Shown here piece by piece: positions 1 to 7,726 of a DNA stretch of 14,318 nucleotides. The stretch is from Pyrobaculum sp. GTDB taxonomy: Archaea > Thermoproteota > Thermoprotei > Thermoproteales > Thermoproteaceae. The stretch is taken from contig JAJHQT010000016.1 of NCBI GenBank assembly GCA_020833205.1, positions 1 to 14,318 of the forward strand, in the 5' to 3' direction. How positions within the stretch are numbered: position 1 is the stretch's first letter; every line of letters begins with the position of its first letter. The translations under genes and the position numbers were made by a program. A model generated the notes under the pieces. The model was not told the origin of the DNA. It ran no database searches and saw nothing but the letters and a program-made list of their open reading frames with translations.

Positions 1-548
1 AGCGGGTTCTTCTTCCCCGGCTCGGGCTCCACCCTGGCGCCGGCGACGAGCTCCTCAATCTTCTGTCCAGAGAACTCGCCGTACCGCGGCACCTTGCCCA
101 CCTCGAAGTAGACAGAGCCGTCGGGCGCCACGTAGGCGAAGCCCTTCTCGACCAGCGCAGAGGTCCAAGCCACCATATCCTCCACGTTCTCCGTGACTCT
201 GGGATATGCGTAGGCTGGCTTGATGAAGAGCCTTTTATTCAGCTCGAAGAACTCCGCAATGTACCGCTCCGGCACCTCTCTCCATCTTCTATACGCCTCG
301 TGGCCGAACTCCTCCTTGGCTCTGTTTATTATTTTGTCGTCTATGTCGGTGAAGTTTATCACAAGCCTCACCTCGTACCCCTTGGCTTCTAGATACCGCC
401 GAAATACGTCGAAGAAGACGTAGACTCTGCCGTGGCCCACGTGCACGTGGTCGTAGGGGGTTATGCCGCAGACGTACCCCCTGGCGAGGCCGGGCGTATA
501 TGTGACGAACTCTTCCTTTTGCCGTGTGGCGGTGTTGTATATAAGCAT
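1..548 (-). CDS. cysS: Cysteinyl-tRNA synthetase, N-terminal part (runs off the window)
   Basis: Class I aminoacyl-tRNA synthetase that charges tRNA-Cys with cysteine in the cytoplasm. Reading the minus strand from 548 gives an open frame to the window edge (182 codons). It carries the CysRS signature: Cys27 in a YVCGITPYD motif (Cys27 matches a family zinc ligand), an HVGH form of the class I HIGH motif at residues 36-39, and the NFTDIDDKII block that follows it in the family. The KMSKS loop and anticodon-binding domain lie outside the window. Two in-frame ATGs exist, at 560 and 548; 548 is preferred because a TATA box (567-575) is centred 23 bp upstream, and the protein then begins MLIYNT like other CysRS. 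It is divergent from the aCPSF1 gene. Identification is secure; the exact start is less so. Confidence 0.93.
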   Translation of the reverse strand, partial: MLIYNTATRQKEEFVTYTPGLARGYVCGITPYDHVHVGHGRVYVFFDVFRRYLEAKGYEVRLVINFTDIDDKIINRAKEEFGHEAYRRWREVPERYIAEFFELNKRLFIKPAYAYPRVTENVEDMVAWTSALVEKGFAYVAPDGSVYFEVGKVPRYGEFSGQKIEELVAGARVEPEPGKKNP

Positions 549-566
549 AGAGTTGAACATTCTAGA

Positions 567-575
567 TTTTTTATA
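567..575 (-). promoter_or_regulatory. TATA box of cysS
   Basis: TATAAAAAA on the minus strand, centred 23 bp before the ATG at 548, predicts a leaderless transcript. The second ATG (560) would lie only about 11 bp from the box and so would not be transcribed. Confidence 0.6.
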
Positions 576-696
576 TCTCACTTGTGGCAGAGGGGCAAAC
601 TTCCAGCCTTTCAGATAGAGAGGAAGTCGTCGAAAATCGAAGTCCTTCCGCTTTGTTGCTGTATTGAAGATGGATGCGGCGCCTGAGACGATATAG

Positions 697-704
697 TTTA
701 AATA
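697..704 (+). promoter_or_regulatory. TATA box of aCPSF1 gene
   Basis: TTTAAATA centred about 24 bp before the GTG at 724. This supports the GTG as the start of a leaderless mRNA. The 549-723 gap holds this promoter and the divergent cysS promoter; no other gene was seen in it. Confidence 0.65.
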
Positions 705-723
705 GTTGAGTAATTAAGGCTTT

Positions 724-2628
724 GTGTCGTTTTTTGAAGTTGAGAATAAAGTGAAGTCTCTCCTCTCTGGTGTCGAGATCACTAGGGTGAGCTTCGAGGG
801 GCCTAACCTCTGTATCTATGTAAAGAGGCCTTCTGAGGCTTTGCTTGACGCAGTCGGAGAAGTGGCTAAGACGTTGAAGAAGCGGGTGGTTCTAAGGGTT
901 GACGCCGGCAGTAGGTTGCCGGAGAGAAAGGCGACGCAGATAATCAGAGAGGTTGTGTCTGACGTTGAGGATGTGGTGTTTGAGGAGAACGGCGACGTCT
1001 ATATATACCTGGTCAGGCCTATGAGAGAGAAGGAGTTGCGGGCTGTTGCGAGAGAGGTGTTTGTGAAGACTGGCTGGAGGGCTGTAATAGAGAGCGGGGT
1101 ACCGCGGGACGGGGTGAAGCTACCGACGCACGAGGTGGTGGGCGTCCGGCAGATTTTCCACGGCGCATATGCACAAAGGCGGGAGCTCATGGAGTCGCTG
1201 GCCCGCTACATACATCAAGAGCCTGTGGTTAAAGAGGGGCCTATCACCGTCGCCTTCCTAGGCGCGGCGATGGAGGTGGGGAGGAGCGCGATACTGGTAA
1301 CTACGACTGAGAGCAACGTGTTGCTAGACTGCGGCCTTAAGCCGAGTCAATACGACGAGGACTTCCCCATGTTGGACCTCGTCGACATAGATAGGCTGGA
1401 CGCCGTCGTCTTGACCCACGCCCACATGGACCACGTTGGTTGTCTCCCCCTCCTCTTCAAATACGGCTACAGAGGCCCCGTCTACATGACGGACCCCACC
1501 AAGTACCAGACCTACATACTCCTTACAGACTATGTGGAGCTGAAGGAGCGGGAGGGTCTTCAGCCGAGCTTTTCGAAGGCCGACGTAGAGGCCGTGATAT
1601 ACCACACCATAACGCTCGACTACGAAGAGGTGACGGACATAGCTCCTGACGTAAAGCTCACCTTCTACGACGCCGGCCACGAGATCGGTTCGGCGATGGT
1701 GCACCTCCACATAGGCAACGGGAGGTACAACATACTCTACACAGGCGACTTTAAGTACGGGAAGACCCGCCTCCTCAACCGCGCGGTTTCTAAATTCAAG
1801 CGGGTGGAGATGCTCATAATGGAGTCCACATACGGCGGCAGAGATGATGTGCAGCCGCCCCGCGTCGAGGCCGAAAACGCCTTGGCTAAGCACGTGTCTG
1901 AAGCGGTGTCCCGCGGCGGCAAGGTGTTGATCCCGGCGTTCAGCACCGGGAGGGGACAGGAGATACTCTACATCCTCAACAAAATGATCGAAGGCGGCCT
2001 CGTGCCGAGGGTCCCCGTCTACGTAGACGGCATGATCGTAGAGACCCTCAACGTCTACCTCATGTATCCCCACTACCTCAACCCAGAGGTCGCGGAGGAG
2101 ATCTACGGAGGAGTCAACCCCTTCACCACCTCCGGGAGCGTAGTCATCGTAGACCGCGCGAAACGCGTCGAAGACAGGATAAACCAGATAGCTAAAATCG
2201 TGCAAAGCGACGAGCCCGCTGTGATAATCGCGCCGCACGGCATGTTAAACGGAGGACCTGTGGTCGACTACTTCGCACAACTGGCGCCGGACGAGAGAAA
2301 CAAGCTGATCTTCGTGTCGTACCAAGCAGAGGGCACTTTGGGCAGGAGGATTCTAAACGGCGAACGCGAGTTCGTGGTGAGGAGCTTGGTGGGCGGCGAG
2401 ACGAAGATTGAGATGCGTATGGAGGCCGTGTCTATACCGGGCTTCTCAGGCCACAGCGACAGGAGAGAGTTGATGAAATACGTAGAACATCTAGAGCCTA
2501 AGCCTAAGAAAGTTGTGTTGGTACACGGCGAACCCTCGAAAGTCGTGAGCCTCGCCACCTCTATAGAGCTTAAGTATAAGATAACTACAATTATTCCAAA
2601 AGTCGGCGAGAGAATCAGGTCGTTGTGA
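724..2628 (+). CDS. fttA: Archaeal CPSF1-type KH/beta-CASP ribonuclease, transcription termination factor FttA
   Basis: 634-residue metallo-beta-lactamase nuclease of the aCPSF1 family. Characterised archaeal members bind U-rich 3' ends, cleave the nascent RNA and promote transcription termination, so they are functional counterparts of eukaryotic CPSF73. Residues 1 to about 150 match the tandem KH-type RNA-binding region. The MBL core follows with HAHMDH at 232-237, His319 in GHEIGSAM and Asp342 in TGDFK as zinc ligands. The beta-CASP domain has IPAFSTGRGQE and APHGM (His505), then GFSGHSD (His577) and the terminal VLVHGEP (His601). All metal-binding motifs look intact, so an active nuclease is expected. 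The length is normal for the family. The start is GTG, chosen from the TATA spacing and because it gives the usual N-terminus. It is a single-gene unit upstream of pyruvate kinase. Function is inferred from family studies, mainly in methanogens and Thermococcales. Confidence 0.95.
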   Translation: MSFFEVENKVKSLLSGVEITRVSFEGPNLCIYVKRPSEALLDAVGEVAKTLKKRVVLRVDAGSRLPERKATQIIREVVSDVEDVVFEENGDVYIYLVRPMREKELRAVAREVFVKTGWRAVIESGVPRDGVKLPTHEVVGVRQIFHGAYAQRRELMESLARYIHQEPVVKEGPITVAFLGAAMEVGRSAILVTTTESNVLLDCGLKPSQYDEDFPMLDLVDIDRLDAVVLTHAHMDHVGCLPLLFKYGYRGPVYMTDPTKYQTYILLTDYVELKEREGLQPSFSKADVEAVIYHTITLDYEEVTDIAPDVKLTFYDAGHEIGSAMVHLHIGNGRYNILYTGDFKYGKTRLLNRAVSKFKRVEMLIMESTYGGRDDVQPPRVEAENALAKHVSEAVSRGGKVLIPAFSTGRGQEILYILNKMIEGGLVPRVPVYVDGMIVETLNVYLMYPHYLNPEVAEEIYGGVNPFTTSGSVVIVDRAKRVEDRINQIAKIVQSDEPAVIIAPHGMLNGGPVVDYFAQLAPDERNKLIFVSYQAEGTLGRRILNGEREFVVRSLVGGETKIEMRMEAVSIPGFSGHSDRRELMKYVEHLEPKPKKVVLVHGEPSKVVSLATSIELKYKITTIIPKVGERIRSL

Positions 2629-2724
2629 ACTGCGCCGCAGACGCCTTGACGATGTGTTTCGCCGCAACTGCCAGACGCCAAAATTAAACAGCTATATACG
2701 TCGCGCCTCCCGGTTTTGAGGATA

Positions 2725-2732
2725 TTTTTATA
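2725..2732 (+). promoter_or_regulatory. TATA box of pyruvate kinase gene
   Basis: TTTTTATA centred about 22 bp before the GTG at 2750. The T-rich run just before it could also help end the upstream aCPSF1 transcript, but no hairpin or longer U-tract supports a separate terminator in 2629-2749. Confidence 0.6.
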
Positions 2733-2749
2733 CCAGGGGCGTTTCTGTC

Positions 2750-4102
2750 GTGACGCTCACAAAACGAGTGGCTACGCTAGGTCCCTCTACCGACTCGTTG
2801 CCGCCTGAAGAGTTGACGCAACTGCTCGACTTAGTCGACGGCGTGCGCATCAACTTGGCACACGCAAGTCCAGAGGAGGTTGCGACACGGATACAAACAG
2901 TGAGGATGTACGAGCGGGCCAGGGGACGGGTCGTGGCGGTTCTTGTAGATTTAAAGGGCCCAGGTGTGCGGGTTGGGAAGACGCCCCCCGTCTCCGTAGA
3001 GGCTGGCGACAAAGTCGTGTTTAGGCTGGGGGAGGAGTCAGACGGGAGCTACATCCCCATATCTGCAAAGGCCTTTTTCCAAGTCGCCGAGCGGGGCGAC
3101 GTCGTTTTGATGCTAGATGGAAAGCTGAGGCTGAGGGTGGAGGAGGCGGGGGTAGATACGTTGGTGGCGGTGGCTGAGTCGAGCGGCGTGGTGACCAGTG
3201 GAAAAGCCGTGGTGGTGGAGGGGAAGGACTACGACATGTCTCTCCCCGCCGAATCGGACGTTGAGGCCTTGAAAAAGATTTCTCATTTAAGTCAAGAGGT
3301 GGATTACGTCTCTGTAAGTCTAGCCAGAAGTTGCAGAGACGTAGATAACGTTAAGACTCTGCTGGGCGAGTTGAGGTTCGACGCACAACTTGTCGTGAAG
3401 ATAGAGACTCGAAAAGCTGTGGATAACATAGAGGAGTTGGTCCAGTGCGGAGACTACCTAGTGGTGGCTAGAGGCGACTTGGGGCTACATCACGGCCTTG
3501 AGAAACTGCCGCTGGTGCAGAGGAGGGTTATAGAGACTTCTCTGAAATACGGCAAGCCAGTGGCCGTGGCTACCCAGTTGCTGGACTCCATGCAGAACTC
3601 GCCTACTCCGACTAGGGCGGAGGTTCACGACGTGTTTACCACTGCATCTACCGGCGTGGATAGTCTATGGCTTACAAACGAGACGGCAAGCGGCAAATAT
3701 CCACTCGCCGCCGCAACTTGGCTGACTAAGATACTAGAAAAAGTGGAGTACAACATAACCCAGTCCCCATCTCCCCAAGATACTAGAGATAAATTCGCTA
3801 AGGGACTTGTAGAGCTGGCCCACGACCTAGATGCGGACATATTGGTATACAGCATGTCGGGCACTTTAGCCAAGAGAATAGCCAAGTTTAGACCTATGAG
3901 GGCCGTCTACGTAGGCACCCCAAGCATAAAGGCGGCCCGCCTCTTGTCTTTAGTGTGGGCATTACAGCCACTGCACATACCGGCCGAGAGCTACGAAGAA
4001 GGGCTAGAGAAGCTTATCGCAACTAGGCCGGTTTCGTCTTTTGTAGCCACCTACGGCATCAGAGGAGGTGTACACTTCGTAAAGGTGAAATTTCAGCGGT
4101 AG
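2750..4102 (+). CDS. pyk: Pyruvate kinase
   Basis: 450-residue enzyme converting phosphoenolpyruvate and ADP to pyruvate and ATP, the last step of glycolysis. Visible motifs are the N-terminal [10 protein letters not shown], the VDLKGPGVR segment (Asp67), the mobile B domain around residues 72-165, catalytic KIE at 217-219, ARGDLG with Asp243 for the divalent metal, TQLLDSM followed by [11 protein letters not shown], and NETASGKYP, then a C-terminal regulatory-type domain. Length is normal for archaeal enzymes. The potassium-binding residues of animal enzymes are altered: the NFSH motif is NLAH, and DTKGPE is DLKGPG. This suggests K+-independent catalysis. The GTG start is set by the TATA box. 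The 3' end overlaps the convergent MEMO gene by 10 bp. Identification is certain; the regulatory properties are not readable from sequence. Confidence 0.96.
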   Translation: MTLTKRVATLGPSTDSLPPEELTQLLDLVDGVRINLAHASPEEVATRIQTVRMYERARGRVVAVLVDLKGPGVRVGKTPPVSVEAGDKVVFRLGEESDGSYIPISAKAFFQVAERGDVVLMLDGKLRLRVEEAGVDTLVAVAESSGVVTSGKAVVVEGKDYDMSLPAESDVEALKKISHLSQEVDYVSVSLARSCRDVDNVKTLLGELRFDAQLVVKIETRKAVDNIEELVQCGDYLVVARGDLGLHHGLEKLPLVQRRVIETSLKYGKPVAVATQLLDSMQNSPTPTRAEVHDVFTTASTGVDSLWLTNETASGKYPLAAATWLTKILEKVEYNITQSPSPQDTRDKFAKGLVELAHDLDADILVYSMSGTLAKRIAKFRPMRAVYVGTPSIKAARLLSLVWALQPLHIPAESYEEGLEKLIATRPVSSFVATYGIRGGVHFVKVKFQR

Positions 4103-4938
4103 AAAATCACGCTGGCGTACCCAACCGTTTCGTCTCTGTAGCCGCTGGTGTCCCCCGACGTCGCATGCTTCAGTAAAGTGACGTTGCTGTAGCCCAGCTC
4201 CTTGGCGGCCGCTATGAGTGTCGCTATGGGCCCGATTCCGCATATCGATATGTCGAACTTAGACGCCACCTCGAAAAGCCCGGCTTCGTCCAGTTGCAGT
4301 ATCTTGCTGATGGCTATGTCGTCTTTCTTCATCGTGACGTCGTGCGGCTCGTAGTGGTTGAAGTCGCTACTGGCGATTACGTACACCTTCTTCCCATAGT
4401 CCTTAATGGCCTTGGCAATGGCTCTCCCAAGCTCCCGGGCCGTTGAAGGAGTCTGCCGCCACATCACTATAGGCACAATCTTCACATCTTTAAAGTAATA
4501 CTGTATGAAGGGTATCTGCACCTCGACGGAGTGTTCCTTAGAAAAGGCATGTGGATCGTCCTCAACTTCTTTATAATGCGACATTATCCTCTCGGCCAGG
4601 TCGCCGTCTATTTCGATGCGGCCCAGCGGGGTCTCCCACACGCCTGACTTCATCACGGCCACCGGCGCCCCGATCCCATAGTGATTAGGACCTACGACAA
4701 TAAACACATCAGGCCTGCCGAACCCCGCTAACGCGGAGTATATCCACGCGGCCACAGGCCCCGAATACATGTAGCCAGCGTGAGGCGCCACTCCCCCCAG
4801 CGCCTCTGCGCCCAGCTTAGGGAGTTGAAGAGCCTTGGGGCCGAGCTCATGTTTCACAGCCCACTCCAGCTGTTGCAGAAGCCTCTCTCCGTCAGACTCG
4901 TAGAAATAACCCGCCACCGCGGGCTTCCTCACACGCAT
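4093..4938 (-). CDS. MEMO family protein (AmmeMemoRadiSam system protein B type)
   Basis: About 281-residue single-domain protein of the MEMO family, which resembles class III extradiol dioxygenases. In archaea its biochemical role is not established; human MEMO1 is reported to bind iron or copper. The likely metal ligands are conserved: His53 in APHAGY, His86 in GPNHYG and Cys233 in [15 protein letters not shown] and the [10 protein letters not shown] block are also family hallmarks. GTG at 4941 is in frame immediately before the ATG at 4938; the ATG is preferred because the TATA box is centred about 24.5 bp upstream and homologues begin [10 protein letters not shown]. The gene lies downstream of uS2, the arrangement seen in many archaeal genomes, but has its own promoter. 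It converges on and overlaps pyruvate kinase. Family assignment is firm; the function is unknown. Confidence 0.93.
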   Translation of the reverse strand: MRVRKPAVAGYFYESDGERLLQQLEWAVKHELGPKALQLPKLGAEALGGVAPHAGYMYSGPVAAWIYSALAGFGRPDVFIVVGPNHYGIGAPVAVMKSGVWETPLGRIEIDGDLAERIMSHYKEVEDDPHAFSKEHSVEVQIPFIQYYFKDVKIVPIVMWRQTPSTARELGRAIAKAIKDYGKKVYVIASSDFNHYEPHDVTMKKDDIAISKILQLDEAGLFEVASKFDISICGIGPIATLIAAAKELGYSNVTLLKHATSGDTSGYRDETVGYASVIFYR

Positions 4939-4959
4939 CACGCAAATACGTCTACGTAG

Positions 4960-4965
4960 TTATAA
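4960..4965 (-). promoter_or_regulatory. TATA box of MEMO gene
   Basis: TTATAA on the minus strand, centred about 24.5 bp before the ATG at 4938. It separates MEMO from the upstream uS2 gene as its own transcription unit, although read-through remains possible. Confidence 0.55.
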
Positions 4966-4978
4966 GCTTTACAACTGA

Positions 4979-5010
4979 AAGCTCCGCCCTTTAGGGCGGG
5001 AGGAGGTCAG
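4979..5010 (+). repeat. GC-rich hairpin resembling an IS200/IS605 (TnpB) right-end remnant
   Basis: A perfect 6-bp stem, CCGCCC (4984-4989) and GGGCGG (4994-4999), closes a TTTA loop and is followed by GAGGAGGTCAG. This combination of a CCGCCCTTTAGGGCGG hairpin with a GGAGGTCA-like tail is typical of the right end of IS200/IS605-type elements, where it overlaps the 3' part of the TnpB guide RNA. No transposase or tnpB reading frame is present nearby, so it would be a relic or a solo end. Alternatively it is a transcription terminator for the uS2 mRNA, or a chance palindrome. It sits in the 129-bp gap between uS2 and MEMO, just upstream of the MEMO TATA box. Confidence 0.45.
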
Positions 5011-5067
5011 AACTAATTTTAAGAGGGGGTCGGTCCCTTTGGTCGAGAAGAAGGTCTTAGATGACGA

Positions 5068-5694
5068 CTAAGTCTGAGTTAGCCGTGTTTCGAACTCCTC
5101 GGGAGGCACTGGGAGGTCTTGGTCTGGCTTCAGTTCGCCTCTCTCCCTCAAGACTTGCCGCGCTAAGATCCAGAAGATCAACGCCAAGCTCTTCCTGCCC
5201 TTGTTGTTGCAGGGTATCATGAAGTCGATATACTGATGCGGTGTGTCGGTGTCGACAAGCGCGATGACTGGAATGCCTATCTTGGCGGCCTCCGAAACCG
5301 CCTGGGCGTCTAGTCTTGGATCTACCACAAAGAGCAGATCAACTTCTTGGTAATGCGGAAGATAGGGGTTTGTCAACGTGCCCGGAATGAAGCGTCCAGT
5401 CAACGCCTTGCAACCCACGAATTTACAAAACATTTGCACAGGTTTAAAGCCGTAGGGTCTTGTGGTGTGTACTAGTATTCTATCTGGCTGATATCGTGCA
5501 ATTAGTCTAGCCGCAATTTTTAAACGCTCGTCGATCTTCTTTATGTCGAATATCCTCAATCCGTCGGGTCTCACGGCAAATATAAACCCCCTGTCCTCTA
5601 GGTATTTATTAGATAACCGGGTCCCAAGTCTCACACCGGCGCTTAAGTACTTCTCCAGAGGCACTAAATACTCATACTGCATCTCCTCTGACAT
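5068..5694 (-). CDS. rps2: 30S ribosomal protein S2 (uS2)
   Basis: 208-residue archaeal small-subunit protein uS2, which binds 16S rRNA on the solvent side near the mRNA exit. Recognised from the ordered family blocks: GVRLGTRLSNKYLEDRGFIF near the N-terminus, IFDIKKIDERLKIAARLIA, ALTGRFIPGTLTNP, EVDLLFVVDPRLDAQAVSEA, the nearly invariant GIPVIALVDTD, and PCNNKGRKSLALIFWILAR. The length is typical of archaeal uS2. The ATG at 5694 is supported by a TATA box 26 bp upstream; an in-frame ATG at codon 5 is a less likely alternative. It lies 36 bp downstream of the FHA gene on the same strand, so it can be made from its own promoter and perhaps by read-through from the kinase/FHA unit. MEMO follows. 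Confidence 0.97.
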   Translation of the reverse strand: MSEEMQYEYLVPLEKYLSAGVRLGTRLSNKYLEDRGFIFAVRPDGLRIFDIKKIDERLKIAARLIARYQPDRILVHTTRPYGFKPVQMFCKFVGCKALTGRFIPGTLTNPYLPHYQEVDLLFVVDPRLDAQAVSEAAKIGIPVIALVDTDTPHQYIDFMIPCNNKGRKSLALIFWILARQVLRERGELKPDQDLPVPPEEFETRLTQT

Positions 5695-5716
5695 ACGAAC
5701 TGCGCCAATAGTAGGG

Positions 5717-5724
5717 TTAATAAA
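5717..5724 (-). promoter_or_regulatory. TATA box of uS2 gene
   Basis: TTTATTAA on the minus strand, centred 26 bp before the ATG at 5694, in the 36-bp gap directly after the FHA stop codon. It gives uS2 an independent leaderless promoter. Confidence 0.65.
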
Positions 5725-5730
5725 GTTTTT

Positions 5731-6186
5731 TCAAGAAGGCAGGAGGGCTATCCTCAGTTTGGTGCCTCCCACCCTCACGACGGCTTGCCTACCCACGTTC
5801 TCGACCTTTACCAGACGCTCCCCTCCCCCCTCCACCAGATACGTCCCGTTGGTACTGCCCAAATCTTCTACGACGACGCCGTTGGAAGTAACTATAAGGC
5901 GTAAATGACGGCGCGATACCGCCGGGTCCGGCACAATTACCTGGTTCTCCACGGCTCTGCCCACCGTGATTACGGCCCCCGGCGTGCCTACCTTGAACTC
6001 GAAACGCCTACCCACAAGGGATTCGACCGGGCTTTCAAGAACCTCAACGAACAAAGAGACAGAGATGGATTCTTTAATCTGCGCCGTCTTCCTCGTGGTG
6101 GCTTCGGGCTTGTAGGCGCCGCAGACCTTGCACGTCAAAGCGTCGTCGCGGTTCTCCGTGCCGCAGATGGGGCACCGCCAGGGCAT
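5731..6186 (-). CDS. Zinc-ribbon/FHA-domain protein
   Basis: 151-residue soluble protein that probably binds phosphothreonine peptides. Residues 5-23 form a zinc ribbon with two CxxCG-type knuckles (Cys5, Cys8, Cys19, Cys22). A linker rich in Thr/Ser (T30, T31, T34) follows, then a FHA domain at about 45-148 with the canonical binding-loop signatures GR (76-77), SRRH (91-94) and GSTNG (110-114). Its ATG shares one base with the stop codon of the membrane kinase gene (TAATG), so the two are co-transcribed and probably translationally coupled; no separate TATA box precedes it. The likely partner is therefore the adjacent kinase: FHA may recognise the phosphorylated kinase or its targets, and the linker threonines may be phosphorylated, by analogy with bacterial GarA/OdhI. 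That analogy is inference. Domain calls are firm; the physiological role is unknown. Confidence 0.92.
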   Translation of the reverse strand: MPWRCPICGTENRDDALTCKVCGAYKPEATTRKTAQIKESISVSLFVEVLESPVESLVGRRFEFKVGTPGAVITVGRAVENQVIVPDPAVSRRHLRLIVTSNGVVVEDLGSTNGTYLVEGGGERLVKVENVGRQAVVRVGGTKLRIALLPS

Positions 6187-7640
6187 TAGCTCTTGCCAAC
6201 GGTCTTCTTTAAAAATATAATTAACTCCGCCGCCGTGGGCCTCTCCGCCGGTTCTAGACGCAACATCTTGAGCAGTATCTCGTCAAGCCAGGGGGGCACT
6301 TCGGCGTTGTACGTACTGGGCGGCGGGATCTGGTAGCCATTCTCAACGAAGACGTTGGGGTTAATGCCGGTGACGGCCTCGTACATGACGCAGCCAAGTG
6401 AGTAGATGTCTGACGCAAAGGTGGCCAGTCCCCTCTTTACCTCCGGCGCCGCGTAGGCAGGCGACATGTAGCTACTGCGCACGTATCCCCCCGTTGCTAC
6501 CTTCGCTATACCCATATCGCCGATCTTCGCCGTTTTCCTGTCTCGAGTAAACATAATATTTTCAGGCTTTATGTCTAGGTGGACGACGTTGTGTCTATGG
6601 ATGTCGTAGAGGCCTTGGGCCAGCTGTATAAACAGCCTCACTGCCTGTTCTACCTGTAGCCTCTTGAGGGCTCTCAAGAGATCTCTAAGCGTGCCCCCCT
6701 CCATATACTCCAACAGGATATACGGCGGATTTCTCATGTACTGAATAGCGTCCCTGTACCCAACGGCAGGTAGATACACCTCGTAAGCCTTCACCACGTA
6801 GTCCGACTTTATTTCTAGGTACCTATTCATCTCCTGTCCAAACACACGCAGTATATTCTCGTCGCCAGCTAATGGAGAGCCGTAGTCATCTACGTAGCGT
6901 AGCACCTTGGCCGCGTAGACGCTCCTCTTCTGTTTTACCGCCAGGACGTAACTAAATCCGCCGACCCCCAGAAGCTTGATGACCTTATACCTACCGCCCA
7001 ACCAGGAGTAGAGCCATCCCACTGGGGCAAGCGGCGACAGATACAACACCCTCTTGTAAGTAAACAGGTAGGCCAGGACAAAGGTTACGGGAGCCGTGAG
7101 TTCCAGAGGGTTGCTGGACGTCGTAATTAAATACGCCGCATTAAGCGCCGCCACTATCGCAACAGACGGCGGCTGTACGTCTACGAGGGCCAACACAGAA
7201 CTTGTAAGTACAGACACAGGCATAGAAGACGCAGAGGAGAGGACAGCCGCTGGCGCCAGAAGCCAAAATAGACGGTCGAGCTTAAACGGCTTAAACGTAT
7301 ATGAATACATCAGAAACGCCGATAGACCTGTAAATATACCATCAATTAAATAGTATATATATGTAAATTTTTCATATAGGTAATATTCAGTAAATATAAA
7401 AATTTTTATGATTGTCACAAGAATAAAGAAAATTATTATCATGTTTTTATATCTATCAAATAATGCCCTAAACGAAACTAAGGTTACCATTAATGAATTT
7501 ATAAAGATTGTTGCATAGTCGATAGAAAAAATTAACAGAAACACTGCGGATCCTGCCCACAACGAAGCAACGTAGTGTCTATAGAGCCGCCACCCAAACA
7601 CAACGACCAAAAGCGCCGGCACCGCCGATATGTACCACAC
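6186..7640 (-). CDS. Polytopic membrane Ser/Thr protein kinase
   Basis: 484-residue Hanks-type kinase. Residues 1 to about 210 are hydrophobic, with several predicted transmembrane helices, and show no recognisable sensor domain. The kinase domain occupies about 219-484: glycine loop GVGGFSYV (225-232), the VAIK-type lysine Lys245 in YAAKVL, EYMEGGTL at the hinge, HLDIKPEN catalytic loop (Asp356, Lys358, Asn361), GDMG in place of DFG (metal-binding Asp375), an activation segment with several Ser/Tyr, APE, and SDIYSLGCVMYEAVTG. HRD is HLD and DFG is DMG; the catalytic residues remain, so activity is expected. The GTG start at 7640 is set by a TATA box about 25 bp upstream. It overlaps the FHA gene by one base, forming a signalling pair. 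The stretch encoding residues about 47-107 is strikingly AT-rich. The signal sensed and the substrates are unknown. Confidence 0.94.
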   Translation of the reverse strand: MWYISAVPALLVVVFGWRLYRHYVASLWAGSAVFLLIFSIDYATIFINSLMVTLVSFRALFDRYKNMIIIFFILVTIIKIFIFTEYYLYEKFTYIYYLIDGIFTGLSAFLMYSYTFKPFKLDRLFWLLAPAAVLSSASSMPVSVLTSSVLALVDVQPPSVAIVAALNAAYLITTSSNPLELTAPVTFVLAYLFTYKRVLYLSPLAPVGWLYSWLGGRYKVIKLLGVGGFSYVLAVKQKRSVYAAKVLRYVDDYGSPLAGDENILRVFGQEMNRYLEIKSDYVVKAYEVYLPAVGYRDAIQYMRNPPYILLEYMEGGTLRDLLRALKRLQVEQAVRLFIQLAQGLYDIHRHNVVHLDIKPENIMFTRDRKTAKIGDMGIAKVATGGYVRSSYMSPAYAAPEVKRGLATFASDIYSLGCVMYEAVTGINPNVFVENGYQIPPPSTYNAEVPPWLDEILLKMLRLEPAERPTAAELIIFLKKTVGKS

Positions 7641-7661
7641 CAGTAGCCGAAAAACGCAGAG

Positions 7662-7667
7662 ATATAA
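7662..7667 (-). promoter_or_regulatory. TATA box of kinase-FHA operon
   Basis: TTATAT on the minus strand, centred about 25 bp before the GTG at 7640. It lies back to back with the moaA-like promoter in an 86-bp divergent gap. Confidence 0.6.
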
Positions 7668-7697
7668 GTATACGTGTAGTAGACGTAGACGGAAAAC

Positions 7698-7706
7698 ATA
7701 TTTTAT
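7698..7706 (+). promoter_or_regulatory. TATA box of moaA-like gene
   Basis: ATATTTTAT centred 25 bp before the GTG at 7727, supporting that GTG as a leaderless start. Confidence 0.6.
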
Positions 7707-7726
7707 CTGCTATTCGAGAAATAGCG

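Noticed and set aside
432..686. Plus-strand frame overlapping the start of cysS
   Set aside because: Antisense to the conserved CysRS HIGH-motif region and extends through the divergent promoter region; no family resemblance.
1324..2238. Long minus-strand open frame (304 codons) opposite aCPSF1
   Set aside because: It is antisense to the intact, motif-rich aCPSF1 frame; its His/Val/Asp-rich composition mirrors the codon use of the sense gene and shows no domain.
5045..5080. ATGACGA followed by CTGA near the uS2 stop codon, considered as a C/D box RNA
   Set aside because: Only six bases separate the two boxes and no second box pair is present.
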